Positions 1 to 9,339 of a DNA stretch of 64,000 bases are shown in pieces. This DNA is from Nitrospirota bacterium (GTDB lineage Bacteria; Nitrospirota; Thermodesulfovibrionia; Thermodesulfovibrionales; UBA6898): positions 1 to 64,000 of the forward strand of contig SCQH01000078.1 of the NCBI GenBank assembly GCA_004321925.1. The letters are read 5' to 3'. Below the pieces are notes generated by a model. It was given only the letters and a program-made list of their open reading frames with translations, made no database searches and had not been told where the DNA came from. A program made the position numbers and the translations under genes. Positions within the stretch are counted from its first letter, which is position 1, and every line of letters begins with the position of its first letter.

Positions 1-113
1 CCCTGCTTTGCCTGGACCAGGGCAATTTCCTGGATCGGTCCTTTGTCCTTCTTCATCATGGCCTCGCGAACACGCTTGGCAATGATGCTTAACTTCTCGC
101 CTATTATGAGCAT
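1..113 (-). CDS. Methyltetrahydrofolate:corrinoid methyltransferase-like protein (5' end only)
   Basis: Only the first 37 codons are in the window; the gene runs off the left edge. The start at 113 is preceded by an AAGGAG ribosome site. The visible N-terminus begins MLIIGEKLSIIAKRVREAM and continues with a KGPIQEIALVQAKQG stretch. This resembles the first beta strand and helix of the pterin-binding (DHPS-like) TIM barrel of AcsE/MetH-type methyltransferases, which move a methyl group from methyl-tetrahydrofolate to a corrinoid protein. Dihydropteroate synthase itself is the main alternative. The family call rests on this short segment only. Confidence 0.6.
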   Translation of the reverse strand, partial: MLIIGEKLSIIAKRVREAMMKKDKGPIQEIALVQAKQ

Positions 114-145
114 TTCCTGTACTCCTTTCTCAGATTGTTTTATAT

Positions 146-162
146 TAGAAACCCGGTTTCTA
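146..162. promoter_or_regulatory. 17-bp inverted repeat upstream of the methyltransferase-like gene
   Basis: The perfect palindrome TAGAAACC-C-GGTTTCTA lies 33 bp upstream of the start at 113. On the minus strand it is followed at once by an AT-rich TAATATAAAA stretch that could be a -10 region, so the palindrome would sit where a repressor could block RNA polymerase. No regulator is identified. The rest of 163-469 is AT-rich on its left side and holds no convincing gene or terminator. Confidence 0.35.
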
Positions 163-469
163 TCGAGACGAACAGCATGGAACAGGGCTCATAAGTCATA
201 ATAAATTTTAATAGACGTATAAGCGTACCACAAAAATATCGGTCAGTTAAACATAAATATTTTTATAAAACCGATAATTTTTTTAAATAATCTAATGAAA
301 AATAACATACTCTGATTTCCGAAATAAAGATATTATATGATTGATTTAATTTATAGACATATAAGGTCATAAAGAGGACCTATGATGAAGTTCGTTTCAC
401 GTGTATGGACTACAGCAAAGGAAGGCCTGACAGGCACCTGACAGACGATGTCCAGAGCGCGACACCCTG

Positions 470-766
470 CTATGAATTCAGTCTTTCAGGGACGGCATCT
501 CCTCCCCTGGCCAGTTTGTCTCTGGCCAGGTCGAGCTCATCTTCGGTATATGAATAGGCCAGTTCAGCACTGATCACATACGGAAGGGACATGATCTCCC
601 GCATCTTCGTAACCTCTTCCCCGTCCCCCCCGCCTTCAACCGTCACAATGATCTTTCCGGTGGCGTCATGGAAATGCACCTCGCTGAGTCCGTCAGTTTC
701 CAGGGCCTCCATGACCACGTCAAGGTGTTCAGGGACTGTTCTTACTACAATGCCGGCTATGTTCAT
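470..766 (-). CDS. napD: NapD, chaperone for periplasmic nitrate reductase
   Basis: A 98-residue protein beginning MNIAGIVVRTVPEHLD. This is typical of NapD, the small ferredoxin-fold chaperone that binds the twin-arginine signal peptide of NapA and delays export until the molybdenum cofactor is loaded. An in-frame start at 805 would overlap napB. The ATG at 766 has a strong GAGGGGGG ribosome site and a 16-bp gap to napB, so it was chosen. It is the last gene of the onr-napAGHBD operon. Cytoplasmic. Confidence 0.88.
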   Translation of the reverse strand: MNIAGIVVRTVPEHLDVVMEALETDGLSEVHFHDATGKIIVTVEGGGDGEEVTKMREIMSLPYVISAELAYSYTEDELDLARDKLARGGDAVPERLNS

Positions 767-782
767 CTGCCCCCCTCTGTCC

Positions 783-1340
783 TTACTCTGTCTTAACCCC
801 TTCATTGAGCGAGTCCAGCAGGTCTGAGCTGGTCTTCGATCTCTTATTTCTGAAGTCAGCCCTGAAGGTGTTCTTGATCGGCTCGGGTATCTTCACCTGC
901 GGCACATGGCACTGCATGCAGGGATAACGCTTGCCGTCAAGCTCGCTGCCGAGGTTCTTGCCGGTGTCCATGTCCATAAAATGGGATCTGGGCAGGGGGG
1001 TGGCGCCAAGGCTTTTTGCATGTTCAGGCATATGGCAGCCCAGGCAGGCGTTGTTCGTCTCGGCGATCGGCAGCATACCGGTCAGGTCATGGGGGATGAG
1101 CGGCGGGCTGTTCTCAAAGGCCCTTTCGATGCGCTTGCTTTTGCCCGGCTCCGTCGTTGAGTATTCGCCATGGTTCGGCTTTTCCTTCTCTTCATCATAC
1201 AGCGGCGCCGTGCGTATACCCAGTTCCTGCTCACTTTTTCCCCTGGACTGTTTCTTGTCGCCAAAAGCAGGCTGGATGCCTAGCGTCAGTGTCAGTGCCG
1301 CTGTTGCAGCTATCAGGGCCTTACCGTACATGCTCTTCAT
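783..1340 (-). CDS. napB: NapB, diheme c-type cytochrome subunit of periplasmic nitrate reductase
   Basis: A 185-residue periplasmic protein with a signal peptide (about residues 1-27, ending PAFG). It has two CxxCH heme motifs, at C99-C102-H103 and C141-C144-H145 (CLGCHMP and CMQCHVPQ). NapB passes electrons to NapA. The spacing and the conserved IPHDLTGM stretch match the NapB family. The start is supported by AAGGAGGG 5 bp upstream. It lies between napH and napD in the same operon. Confidence 0.93.
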   Translation of the reverse strand: MKSMYGKALIAATAALTLTLGIQPAFGDKKQSRGKSEQELGIRTAPLYDEEKEKPNHGEYSTTEPGKSKRIERAFENSPPLIPHDLTGMLPIAETNNACLGCHMPEHAKSLGATPLPRSHFMDMDTGKNLGSELDGKRYPCMQCHVPQVKIPEPIKNTFRADFRNKRSKTSSDLLDSLNEGVKTE

Positions 1341-1383
1341 AATTCCCTCCTTGTTCCGTTCCTATAGGATTGGGTCATTGTGT

Positions 1384-2181
1384 TCATATCCTCATTCCAA
1401 ACTTCATGGCATCCTCGCCACACACTTCTATGCACCGCCCGCAGTTCGTGCATTCGCCCGAGGTCACGGCACTGCTCGTCCTTCCAACCATCGGCAGCAC
1501 CTGCCTCTCGGGGCAGACATTCACACATCTCATGCAGAGCGTACATTTCTCTTTGCTGTGCCTCACCCGCAGAAGACTGAACCGGGTCACCAATGAATAA
1601 AAACCGCCGAGCGGACAGAGATGGCCGCAGAAGCCCTCCTTCTGGATGATAAGGTCAAAAAGGAACAGGGCCAGCACCACGGCCCAGCCCATTCCCATGC
1701 CAAAGATGATACCGCGGTGCAGCATGGATATGGGACTGATCCATTCAAAGGCCGCAATGCCCGTTGCCGCTGAAACGGCAAGGCTGGCGACGATCACCCA
1801 GTAACGGGTATTCCTGCCGATCACCGGAGGGTTGCCTGATGCATCAAGGCCGCTCCTTTTCCTGAGCCAGGCGGCCAGGTCGGTCACCATATTGACCGGA
1901 CAGACCCAGCTGCAGAAGGACCTGCCTGCGATCAGCCCGAAAAACAGCAGGATGATCAGGCTGCCCGCAAGGGCCTCCCCTGCGACAAGATGGCGGGAGG
2001 CAAGGACCTGCAATACCGCATACGGGTCAGCAAGGGTCACAACGCCGAGCACCTTCGACGTGCTCAGGTTGCCTCTCAGCACTGACCAGCCCAGGAGATT
2101 GCCTGCCACAAAAAGAAGCATGATCGAGAGCTGGCTGACCCGGCGCAATGCCAGATATTTATACTCCTGCAGCGCAGGCAT
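1384..2181 (-). CDS. napH: NapH, membrane iron-sulfur quinol oxidase component
   Basis: 265 residues with four hydrophobic segments (about 17-33, 72-86, 128-146, 162-178). It has the two membrane-face CxxxCP motifs of the NapH/NosR/RdxA family (C90...CP94, C185...CP190) and a C-terminal 2[4Fe-4S] ferredoxin (C213xxCxxCxxxCP and C244xxCxxCxxxC). In the family, NapH with NapG oxidises menaquinol and feeds nitrate reductase, replacing NapC. No napC is present here, so NapGH is the likely quinol route. It starts one base after the napG stop, which suggests translational coupling. Confidence 0.93.
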   Translation of the reverse strand: MPALQEYKYLALRRVSQLSIMLLFVAGNLLGWSVLRGNLSTSKVLGVVTLADPYAVLQVLASRHLVAGEALAGSLIILLFFGLIAGRSFCSWVCPVNMVTDLAAWLRKRSGLDASGNPPVIGRNTRYWVIVASLAVSAATGIAAFEWISPISMLHRGIIFGMGMGWAVVLALFLFDLIIQKEGFCGHLCPLGGFYSLVTRFSLLRVRHSKEKCTLCMRCVNVCPERQVLPMVGRTSSAVTSGECTNCGRCIEVCGEDAMKFGMRI

Positions 2182-2182
2182 G

Positions 2183-2968
2183 TCAGAGGTCCCCCTTGTT
2201 GAGATAGTCCAGTGGGGACTTTTCCGACCGGGGGGTCACGGTCTTTGTCTCATCGGGAAGGTCCTGCATCCGCTCCTCATCCGTGCTGTCCCAACCCCGG
2301 ACATACCGGTCCGAGGACTCGCCCATGACGAGCGCCCGCGGAAGCACGAAGACCGAGGCCTTTTTCGTGACACAGACATGCTCGCAGATACCGCAGCCCG
2401 TGCAGTGGCCGCTATGGACGACCGGGGCGAGCATGGCATGCCTGCCCGTGCGCTCATTCTTCGTGTACTCGACCGTGATCGCCTTGTCGATGACCGGACA
2501 GGAGCGGTAGCAGGCATCGCACTGGATGCCCCAGTAGGCGATGCAGGTCTCCCTGTCGATCACGGCAAGGCCGATCTTCGTAAGGTTGATGTTCAGCCTG
2601 GTCCTGCCCTGCTCATCACGATCGCTCACCAGCGAAGGTGCCAGCGCACCGGTCGGACAGCTGACCGTGCAGGGGATGTCCCGGCACATCCTGCAGGGCG
2701 TCTCCCGCATCCGGAAATACGGGGTGCCAAGGGGCCGTTCATCCCCGGGCACTGCAAGCTGAAGCGCCTTGTAGGGACAGGCCTCGACACAGAGGCCGCA
2801 TTTGGTGCATTGCGCGAGAAACTCCTGCTCAGGCACTGCGCCGGGAGGCCGCAGAATGGTCGCAGAGGCCTTTGTACCGTCCAGAAGGCCTGTCCAGGCA
2901 AGACCGCCCACGGTTGCGGCGCCGATGCCCCTGACCATGCTGAGCAGAAATCTCCTGCGCTCAGGCAT
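2183..2968 (-). CDS. napG: NapG, periplasmic ferredoxin-type electron carrier
   Basis: 261 residues with a twin-arginine signal (RRRFLL at residues 4-9) and four [4Fe-4S] Cys clusters at C54/57/60/64, C92/95/100/104, C142/150/153/157 and C189/192/195/199. This is the NapG pattern. It is exported folded by Tat and relays electrons from membrane NapH to NapB/NapA. A start at 2995 is possible, but AAGGAG lies 7 bp upstream of the ATG at 2968, which was chosen. It follows napA after 42 bp. Confidence 0.93.
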   Translation of the reverse strand: MPERRRFLLSMVRGIGAATVGGLAWTGLLDGTKASATILRPPGAVPEQEFLAQCTKCGLCVEACPYKALQLAVPGDERPLGTPYFRMRETPCRMCRDIPCTVSCPTGALAPSLVSDRDEQGRTRLNINLTKIGLAVIDRETCIAYWGIQCDACYRSCPVIDKAITVEYTKNERTGRHAMLAPVVHSGHCTGCGICEHVCVTKKASVFVLPRALVMGESSDRYVRGWDSTDEERMQDLPDETKTVTPRSEKSPLDYLNKGDL

Positions 2969-3010
2969 TGTCTGCTCCTTATCTCCGTTTCCCATGAAGA
3001 CTCGTCATGC

Positions 3011-5782
3011 CTATGCCTTGTACAGCCTGACTGCGCATTTTTTGAAGTCAGGCTCCTTTGAGATAGGGCAGGTGGCATCCAGCGTCACCTTATTGATAAG
3101 GACGTGTTCATCGAAGAAGGGGATGAAGACCAGCCCCTTCGGCGGCAGGTTTCGCCCTCGCGTCTCGACCCGGGCCTTGACCTTGCCCCGGCGGGATTCG
3201 ACCCAGATAAGGTCGCCGTCCTTGAAACTGCTCTTCTTGGCGTCCTGTCCGTTCATAAAGCAGAGCGCTTCGGGCACGGCACGATAGAGCTCAGGCACGC
3301 GCATGGTCATGGTGCCGGTATGCCAGTGTTCGAGCACCCTGCCGGTGCAGAGCCAGAAGGGATAATCGCTGCTGGGGTTTTCCGGCGGCTCGATATAGTG
3401 CCTCAGGAATATCTTGGCCTTGTTCGGGAGCTTCAGTTTCTCCTCCCCTTTGGGACCGGTGAGGTCTCCCTTGGGGATCTCTTTCATGGCATCCCCGTAG
3501 AAGGCGAATTTGCCCCGGTTCTCTTTTTTGGCATAAGGGTCATATTCGGCGTTGAACCTCCAGAGGGTCTCCTTGCCGTCGACGACCGGCCACCTGAGCC
3601 CGCGCACCTTATGGTAGGTATCGAAATCGGCCAGGTCATGACCGTGTCCGAGACCGAACTGCCGGTACTCCTCCCAGAGATATTTCTGGAGGAAGAACCC
3701 GTAGCCCTTAAAGCCCGCCACATTTCTCTTATCTCCGGCAGCCTCACTGTTGAGGTACCCGGCGCCGACAGGATCAGGCCATGTGAAGGCCTTTGCCTCC
3801 TTGTTGGCAAAAAGAACATCGAAGAGCGTATCCGTTTCCTTGTAGCCCATTGCCTTTGCCTTGTCGAGCACGTTCGGAAGGGTATTTTTATCATCGAGCT
3901 TCCATTCCTTCCAGACCTCTGCAAGGGTGAAGCGTTTCGCAAACTCCACGGTCTGCCAGGTATCGGACATGGACTGGCCGACAGGCGTCACCTGCTGGCG
4001 CCAGTGCTGGGTCCTCCGCTCCGCGTTCCCGTAGGCACCCCATTTTTCGAAGATCATGGCAGCCGGGAGGATAAGGTCAGCCACCTTCGCCGAGATGCTC
4101 GGATAGGCATCCGAGACCACGATGAAGTTGTCCATTTCCCGCGCTGCGGTGATCCAGTGGTTGGCGTTCGTGGCATTCTGCCAGGGGTTATTCACCTGTA
4201 CCCATGCCCATCTGACCGTACCGTCCTCGAGGTCCCTCAGGATCTTCATGAAATGGGAGCCGACGACAGGGTTCAGCGTGGACTCAGGGATCTTCCATAT
4301 CTTCTCGGTCCTGGCACGGTGTTTGGGGTTGGCAACGACCATGTCGGCAGGAAGTCTGTGGCTGAAGGTGCCGACCTCGCGGGCAGTGCCGCAGGCGGAG
4401 GGCTGCCCGGTGAGGCTGAAGGCCCCGTTGCCGGGCTGCGACTGTTTGCCCAGGATGAGGTGGATGGCATAGATCTGTTCGTTCACCCAGGTCCCGCGAA
4501 CATGTTGATTAAATCCCATGGTCCAGAAGCTCACGACCTTCCGGTCTTTTTCCGTATAGAGATCGGCAAGGGTCCTGAGCTTCTTCTTGAACTCCTCAAG
4601 GGGTTCTTCTGAATCGCCTTTGGCAAGCGCCGCAACAAAATCGAGCGTATAGGGGTCGAGCCCCTTCTTGAAGTCCTCGAAGCTGATAGCCCAGTGGACG
4701 CCTGCCTTAGCCGCGTTCTTCATCTCCATCCGGTCGCCCTCTTTGTAGCCGAGCGCTCCCATGGCGATCGCCTCATCCTTCGTCATGATCTTGAAGGCCT
4801 CCCTGCTTGCCGTGTCAAGCTCTTCCTTGCGGTACTTCGGATGGTCGGTCTTCGGCCTCAGGCCGTAGCCGATATCGACAAAGCCGGTAGCGAAGACGCA
4901 GTTCTGGTTCACAAAATCCCAGTCGATCGCCTGGGGCCGGTTATAGACGATCTCGCGCAGGATATAGTTCTGGATGGCAAGGTCGGTATTCGGTTTGATG
5001 ATGATCTCGGAGTCGGCAAGGCTGGAGCAGCGGTTAGCAAAGGTCGTCAGGTTCACGACCTTGACCCGTTTGGTATCCGCCAGTTTGCGGTTCGTGATCT
5101 TCGACCAGAGCACCGGGTGCATCTCCGCCATGTTGGCGCCCCAGAGGATGATCGTGTCCGAAAAATGCATATCGTCGTAATTGCCGGCCGGCTCGTCAAT
5201 GCCGAAGGTCTCCATAAAGCCGGCAACGGCGCTGGCCATGCAGAGCCGTGCATTGGGGTCGATATTGTTGCTCCTGAAGCCCCCCTTCATGAGCTTTGCC
5301 GCTGCGTAGCCCTCCATGATCGTATACTGGCCTGATCCGAAGACCGCAACGCCGGACGGCCCCATCTTGTTGTAATGCTTCTTGAACTGCTTTGCCATCT
5401 CGTCGAAGGCCTTCTGCCAGGTTATCGGCCTGAACTTGCCCTTCTTGTCAAATTCTCCCGCATCGTTGACGCGCATGAGCGGCTCGGTGAGCCTGTCTGC
5501 ACCATAGATGATCTTCGCATTGAAGTAACCCTTGATGCAGTTGAGCCCCATATTGACCGGGGCCGCCGGATCTCCCTTCACTGCCACGATCCGGTCATTT
5601 TTCGTTGCGACCATAAGCCCGCAGCCCGTGCCGCAGAATCTGCAGACAGCCTTGTCCCATCTCCACCCGGACTCAGCCTTTTTGGCTGCAGCGAGCAGGT
5701 CTTCCGGCACGCTCATACCAACCGCTGTAGCGGCTGCCACGGCAGCAGTGGTCTTGAGAAGCTCTCTCCTTGATAATGGCAT
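3011..5782 (-). CDS. napA: NapA, catalytic subunit of periplasmic nitrate reductase
   Basis: A 923-residue molybdopterin oxidoreductase, somewhat longer than the roughly 830 residues usual in proteobacteria. It has a Tat signal (SRRELLK at 4-10), one [4Fe-4S] cluster (C47, C50, C54, C82) and Cys181 in [12 protein letters not shown] at the position of the molybdenum ligand. It reduces nitrate to nitrite in the periplasm with electrons from NapB. The C-terminus has the molydopterin-dinucleotide binding domain ([18 protein letters not shown]). It lies 56 bp downstream of the nitrite reductase gene. Formate dehydrogenase and assimilatory Nas were considered, but the Nap context and Tat signal favour NapA. 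Confidence 0.96.
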   Translation of the reverse strand: MPLSRRELLKTTAAVAAATAVGMSVPEDLLAAAKKAESGWRWDKAVCRFCGTGCGLMVATKNDRIVAVKGDPAAPVNMGLNCIKGYFNAKIIYGADRLTEPLMRVNDAGEFDKKGKFRPITWQKAFDEMAKQFKKHYNKMGPSGVAVFGSGQYTIMEGYAAAKLMKGGFRSNNIDPNARLCMASAVAGFMETFGIDEPAGNYDDMHFSDTIILWGANMAEMHPVLWSKITNRKLADTKRVKVVNLTTFANRCSSLADSEIIIKPNTDLAIQNYILREIVYNRPQAIDWDFVNQNCVFATGFVDIGYGLRPKTDHPKYRKEELDTASREAFKIMTKDEAIAMGALGYKEGDRMEMKNAAKAGVHWAISFEDFKKGLDPYTLDFVAALAKGDSEEPLEEFKKKLRTLADLYTEKDRKVVSFWTMGFNQHVRGTWVNEQIYAIHLILGKQSQPGNGAFSLTGQPSACGTAREVGTFSHRLPADMVVANPKHRARTEKIWKIPESTLNPVVGSHFMKILRDLEDGTVRWAWVQVNNPWQNATNANHWITAAREMDNFIVVSDAYPSISAKVADLILPAAMIFEKWGAYGNAERRTQHWRQQVTPVGQSMSDTWQTVEFAKRFTLAEVWKEWKLDDKNTLPNVLDKAKAMGYKETDTLFDVLFANKEAKAFTWPDPVGAGYLNSEAAGDKRNVAGFKGYGFFLQKYLWEEYRQFGLGHGHDLADFDTYHKVRGLRWPVVDGKETLWRFNAEYDPYAKKENRGKFAFYGDAMKEIPKGDLTGPKGEEKLKLPNKAKIFLRHYIEPPENPSSDYPFWLCTGRVLEHWHTGTMTMRVPELYRAVPEALCFMNGQDAKKSSFKDGDLIWVESRRGKVKARVETRGRNLPPKGLVFIPFFDEHVLINKVTLDATCPISKEPDFKKCAVRLYKA

Positions 5783-5838
5783 TGTCAGCCTCCTTGGTAA
5801 AAGGCGGGGCTGTTCACCCCGCCTCTATTTATGGACAG

Positions 5839-7506
5839 TTACTTTGCTGCTGTTTTCGCGGCCAGCGCATCAGTGATCATCTTGATGCCCTTTTGCGACT
5901 CATCGACGGATTTTGTGAGTGATTCCTTTGCCATTTCAGGGTTATGGAACCCGTCAGAGTTCTCCGCGGTCCAGTACTCCCAGAGGATATGCGCCCTGAG
6001 GTGCTGGTCCTGAGCCTTCTTTATGACGTCGTCCCCAAGGCCTGCCTTCTTGCCTTCGCTGATCTTATCGATAACAGCCGAAAGCCAGTACTCGGCCTTT
6101 CTCATCTTGCCCCTGATATGCGCCTTGACAGAGTCGATGGAATAGCGCGCCATCTCCTCGGTCCACTTCGGATGGCACTTCAGGCAGGTCTCCTTCAGCA
6201 TCACTTTGGGCGTGACGGCAAAGTGAGAGGTGTACATCTTCCCTGTCTTTTTATCCTTTACCTTCGGTGTGTGGCAGTCGTTACAGCCCACGCCGGCCTT
6301 CGAGTGCTTTGAATCATAGAAGGTTTCAGCTTCCGGATGCTGGGCCTTCCAGAGCAGGCCTCCGGTTATGGCATGTTTAAAGTCCAGGAAATTGATCTGA
6401 TTCACGTAATGCTCATAGAGACCGAAGACATCCTTGTACGGGAAGTGGTTCGTCCTCTGGTCGGTCATCTTCACCGGCTCACCGGTCTTGGTGTCAGTGC
6501 CGGGATTACAGTTGTATTCAACATGGCACTGGCCGCACTGGAGCCTGGTGTCGTATTTGTCGAGCAGAGCGATCTTCCTTGGGAATCCCCGGACTCCCAT
6601 ATCAATGACCTTGATGCCGGTCCGCTTCGGGTCCTTGTGCCAGAGTGTATCCCCTTCTTTTCTGGTGAGCGCCTGAATGAGGCCGTCCCTGACGATCCTC
6701 GGCTTTGCGGCATGGGGGTCATGGCACTGGAAGCAGTTCAGTCCATGCTGCACTGACCGGGCAACTTCAACCACATTCGAGGTCCTCGACCATTTTGCGC
6801 CCTTATCCGGGTCACCCATATAGGCCCAGTCGAGGATATGGTCCTGGGTCTTGCACTGGAGACATACCGGGTTGGCAGCTGCCGCGCTCTGGGGAATAAA
6901 GGTCTTATGCTCCTTCACTTCAGGGTATTTATCGACCAGGACGTCAAACACCTTGCCCTTGTCAAAGATGTAGTTCCAGCCGTTCTTGCCCTGAAAGCGT
7001 CCGCCAAAGGCGCGGTCGACAGCGAACTGGTCAACAAGCATATTGACATGGCTCCTGGTCGTGTTATGCTCCTTGGTAAACCCATGGCCGGCCATGAGCT
7101 TGTCCCAATAGGGGTTCGGGGACCTGCCGGTGAGCTGGGATTTTTCATCCCTTGCCGGCCGGTGAAACGCCTCGTTCATGAAGCTGTCAAACTGTTCCTT
7201 ATGGCACTTTCCGCAGGCCTCCCAGGACGTGGCAGTAACCGGCCGGGTGTCAGGGCCGGGGTTTTTCAGATGCTTGTCGAGTCCCGTGTGGCAGCTGACG
7301 CAGTTCAGCTTAATATGTTTGCCCATCTTATGCAGCTCTTTTATCTGGGCATGGCATTCGTAGCAGGCATCGACCTTTACCGCCTTCTCCTGCGCTGCCT
7401 TCTTGTCCGGCTCAGCCTTTGATTGTGCGTCTGCCGATGAAAAATAGAGCCCGAATGCCAATACTGCCCAAACCGCAACTACACCTGAAAAGATCTTTCT
7501 GACCAT
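5839..7506 (-). CDS. Octaheme c-type cytochrome nitrite reductase (ONR/TvNiR type)
   Basis: A 555-residue secreted protein with a signal peptide (about 1-27). It has eight heme motifs: seven CxxCH (C48, C69, C98, C258, C324, C408, C441) and a lysine-ligated CLQCK at C215-K219 as the fourth. That order is the octaheme nitrite reductase pattern; pentaheme NrfA has the CxxCK heme first. Family catalytic residues are visible: Tyr331 in CHVEY and His390 in KAQHPE. Cys333 sits two residues after Tyr331, as in the Tyr-Cys crosslinked pair of Thioalkalivibrio ONR. It should reduce nitrite to ammonium with six electrons. First gene of the nap operon; AAGGAGG ribosome site. Confidence 0.92.
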   Translation of the reverse strand: MVRKIFSGVVAVWAVLAFGLYFSSADAQSKAEPDKKAAQEKAVKVDACYECHAQIKELHKMGKHIKLNCVSCHTGLDKHLKNPGPDTRPVTATSWEACGKCHKEQFDSFMNEAFHRPARDEKSQLTGRSPNPYWDKLMAGHGFTKEHNTTRSHVNMLVDQFAVDRAFGGRFQGKNGWNYIFDKGKVFDVLVDKYPEVKEHKTFIPQSAAAANPVCLQCKTQDHILDWAYMGDPDKGAKWSRTSNVVEVARSVQHGLNCFQCHDPHAAKPRIVRDGLIQALTRKEGDTLWHKDPKRTGIKVIDMGVRGFPRKIALLDKYDTRLQCGQCHVEYNCNPGTDTKTGEPVKMTDQRTNHFPYKDVFGLYEHYVNQINFLDFKHAITGGLLWKAQHPEAETFYDSKHSKAGVGCNDCHTPKVKDKKTGKMYTSHFAVTPKVMLKETCLKCHPKWTEEMARYSIDSVKAHIRGKMRKAEYWLSAVIDKISEGKKAGLGDDVIKKAQDQHLRAHILWEYWTAENSDGFHNPEMAKESLTKSVDESQKGIKMITDALAAKTAAK

Positions 7507-7575
7507 GACCAGAACCTCCTTAAATGAAAATAATTTAACGACACTATAAATTAGAGCTTCAGACCTTTTGTTTCT

Positions 7576-7589
7576 ATGATCTGGATCAT
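7576..7589. promoter_or_regulatory. FNR/DNR-like box upstream of the nitrite/nitrate reductase operon
   Basis: The inverted repeat ATGAT-CTGG-ATCAT has the TTGAT-N4-ATCAA layout of CRP/FNR-family sites with one change per half. The symmetry extends one base further each side (TATGATC and GATCATA). It is centred about 76 bp upstream of the ONR start. A TAATTT hexamer at 7553-7548 would give a transcription start about 41.5 bp from the box centre, the class II FNR spacing. The factor itself is not in the window. Confidence 0.5.
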
Positions 7590-7646
7590 ATATTCTTTCC
7601 CTGATCTCCCGACGTCATTACAAGGGGATCTGATATCCATAATTTC

Positions 7647-7674
7647 ATTTTAGTTCAATCATGCCCAATGTCAA
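7647..7674 (-). promoter_or_regulatory. Sigma70-type promoter candidate for the onr-nap operon
   Basis: On the minus strand TTGACA (7674-7669) is followed after 16 bp by TAAAAT (7652-7647). This predicts a start near 7640 and a leader of about 135 nt that would include the FNR-like box. The box would then lie downstream of this start, so the operon may have two promoters with opposite responses to the same regulator. Confidence 0.45.
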
Positions 7675-7734
7675 GCTGTCGGCCGGAGAACATCAGACCG
7701 TCGCATTTCTACGGAGTCTATAGCATACGCCCGG

Positions 7735-9255
7735 TCATCCCTTCAGGCCTTCATAGACCTCTTCAAGCTGCGGGGCGGTCTTCCTGAACGCCTGGAGTAT
7801 AAGGGGATCGAAGTGGTGCGGCATGGTCCTGCCGTCTCCTTCAATAATTATCCTGCAGGTCGTCTCATGATCAAAGGCCGGTTTGTAGACCCTCTTGTTC
7901 CTCAGTGCGTCATACTGGTCGGCGATGTTCAGGATCCTGGCGGAGACCGGTATCTGCTCACCCTTTAACCCCTGCGGATAGCCGCTTCCATCCCAGCGCT
8001 CATGATGGCTGAGGGCTATCTCTTTTGCCATGGTCAGCCGTACGTGGTCACCAAGGATCTTTCCCCCGTATATGGTATGCTTCTTTATCTCCTCAAATTC
8101 CTCGGGAGTGAGTTTTCCCGGTTTTTTAAGGATCTCGGCCGGCGTATGGATCTTGCCGACATCATGCATCAGGGCCTGGATGCGGATTATATCAATGAAT
8201 TTCTCCTGCATGCCGAGCTGTTTTGCGACCATGGCGCAATAAACACCAACCCTGGTGATGTGATTGCCGGTGTCTTCATCGTTCACCTCAGCAGCCCGTG
8301 CAAGGGCATTGACCGTATAGCCGAAGGCATCGCCTGTCTCTTTGACCTGGGTGGAAAGCGACCTGAGGAACAGGGTCTGATTCACGAGGCTGTTGAGCAC
8401 CGCAGCATCATATTGCGTAACGTCCCGGCCGTAGTTAAGGGAATGTATGCACAGGTCCCGGCTGTGGTAACTGACAATATTCATGACGGCGATCCCCATG
8501 CCTTCAACGATCCTGACTATCGGCTGGTTGAGAGATATCCTCATGTCGGCTTCATTGCTGAAGGATATCACCGGTGGCCCGTCGGTCAGCGTAAGACACT
8601 GATGCAGATCAAGTTCCAGGATATGCTTCTGGAGAGAGCCCCGGCAGACCTCGTATTTTATCCATTGCATGCACCCGCATTCGTCAGATATGCCGACAAT
8701 GACGACCTGCGGCTTCTCTGCTGGGTTATCCTGGCTTGTCATGATCCGGGTGACAATACTGTCGATATTTGAGAGAAAGTCAAAGTTCAGGGGATTAAAG
8801 GTCAGGACAAGGTCCTCGCCAAAGGCGATCATATCCGTTATCTTTCCATATGCCCGGTTCAAACTGTCATTGAGGTTCTTGATCTTCAGCAGCATCTTTA
8901 TCCGTGCAAGCACCTCTGCATGGTCAAAGGGCTTGGATATGAAATCCTCTGCGCCCGCCTCGATCCCCCTGATCCTGTCCTCTTTCGCCGTGAGGGCTGT
9001 GATCATGACAACAGGGATATTCAGGTACCGGGGATCATTTTTTATTATGCTGCATACCTCAAAGCCGTTCATCCCCGGCATCATCACATCGAGCAGAAGG
9101 AGGTCAACCGCCTGCTCCCTGAGCTTTTCGAGCGCCTCTTGGCCGTTTGCCGCCGTAAACACCTCATACCCTTTCGGCGCCAGCGCGACCTCAAGAAGCT
9201 TGAGATTCATGGGTTCGTCGTCGACGCAGAGAATTCTCTGTTTTTGCGTATTCAT
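7735..9255 (-). CDS. Response regulator with C-terminal HD-GYP c-di-GMP phosphodiesterase domain
   Basis: 506 residues. An N-terminal receiver (about 5-120, phospho-acceptor Asp56 in [10 protein letters not shown]) is followed by a middle region of about 180 residues that I do not recognise, then an HD-GYP domain (about 310-500) with [17 protein letters not shown] and the later HFDP stretch. HD-GYP domains hydrolyse cyclic di-GMP. The start at 9255 (GGAGG upstream) is preferred over an in-frame start at 9303. It is the last gene of the chemosensory/kinase array and a candidate opposing enzyme to the diguanylate cyclase at 13763-14713. Confidence 0.88.
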   Translation of the reverse strand: MNTQKQRILCVDDEPMNLKLLEVALAPKGYEVFTAANGQEALEKLREQAVDLLLLDVMMPGMNGFEVCSIIKNDPRYLNIPVVMITALTAKEDRIRGIEAGAEDFISKPFDHAEVLARIKMLLKIKNLNDSLNRAYGKITDMIAFGEDLVLTFNPLNFDFLSNIDSIVTRIMTSQDNPAEKPQVVIVGISDECGCMQWIKYEVCRGSLQKHILELDLHQCLTLTDGPPVISFSNEADMRISLNQPIVRIVEGMGIAVMNIVSYHSRDLCIHSLNYGRDVTQYDAAVLNSLVNQTLFLRSLSTQVKETGDAFGYTVNALARAAEVNDEDTGNHITRVGVYCAMVAKQLGMQEKFIDIIRIQALMHDVGKIHTPAEILKKPGKLTPEEFEEIKKHTIYGGKILGDHVRLTMAKEIALSHHERWDGSGYPQGLKGEQIPVSARILNIADQYDALRNKRVYKPAFDHETTCRIIIEGDGRTMPHHFDPLILQAFRKTAPQLEEVYEGLKG

Positions 9256-9339
9256 ATCCCCTCCAGCAGGTGGTCTGGCAACAGACCCCGTAAATGTTTG
9301 CAAACTTTCATATCTTCCTGATCTTTCCTTTTCTTCACT

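Noticed and set aside
382-441. 19-codon ORF (MMKFVSRVW...) with AAGAGG upstream between the methyltransferase-like gene and napD
   Set aside because: Very short, no partner gene on the plus strand and no clear conserved feature; could be chance. Kept out of the feature list.
1832-3061. 409-codon plus-strand ORF across napG and napH
   Set aside because: Antisense to two well-supported genes, Arg/Pro/His-rich low-complexity translation, no family resemblance.
3104-4612. 502-codon plus-strand ORF antisense to napA
   Set aside because: It lies wholly inside napA on the other strand. The protein is unlike any family and napA coding is certain; it is a by-product of GC-rich codon use.
5839-7506. 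Pentaheme NrfA assignment
   Set aside because: Eight heme motifs are present and the CxxCK heme is the fourth, not the first, which fits ONR instead.
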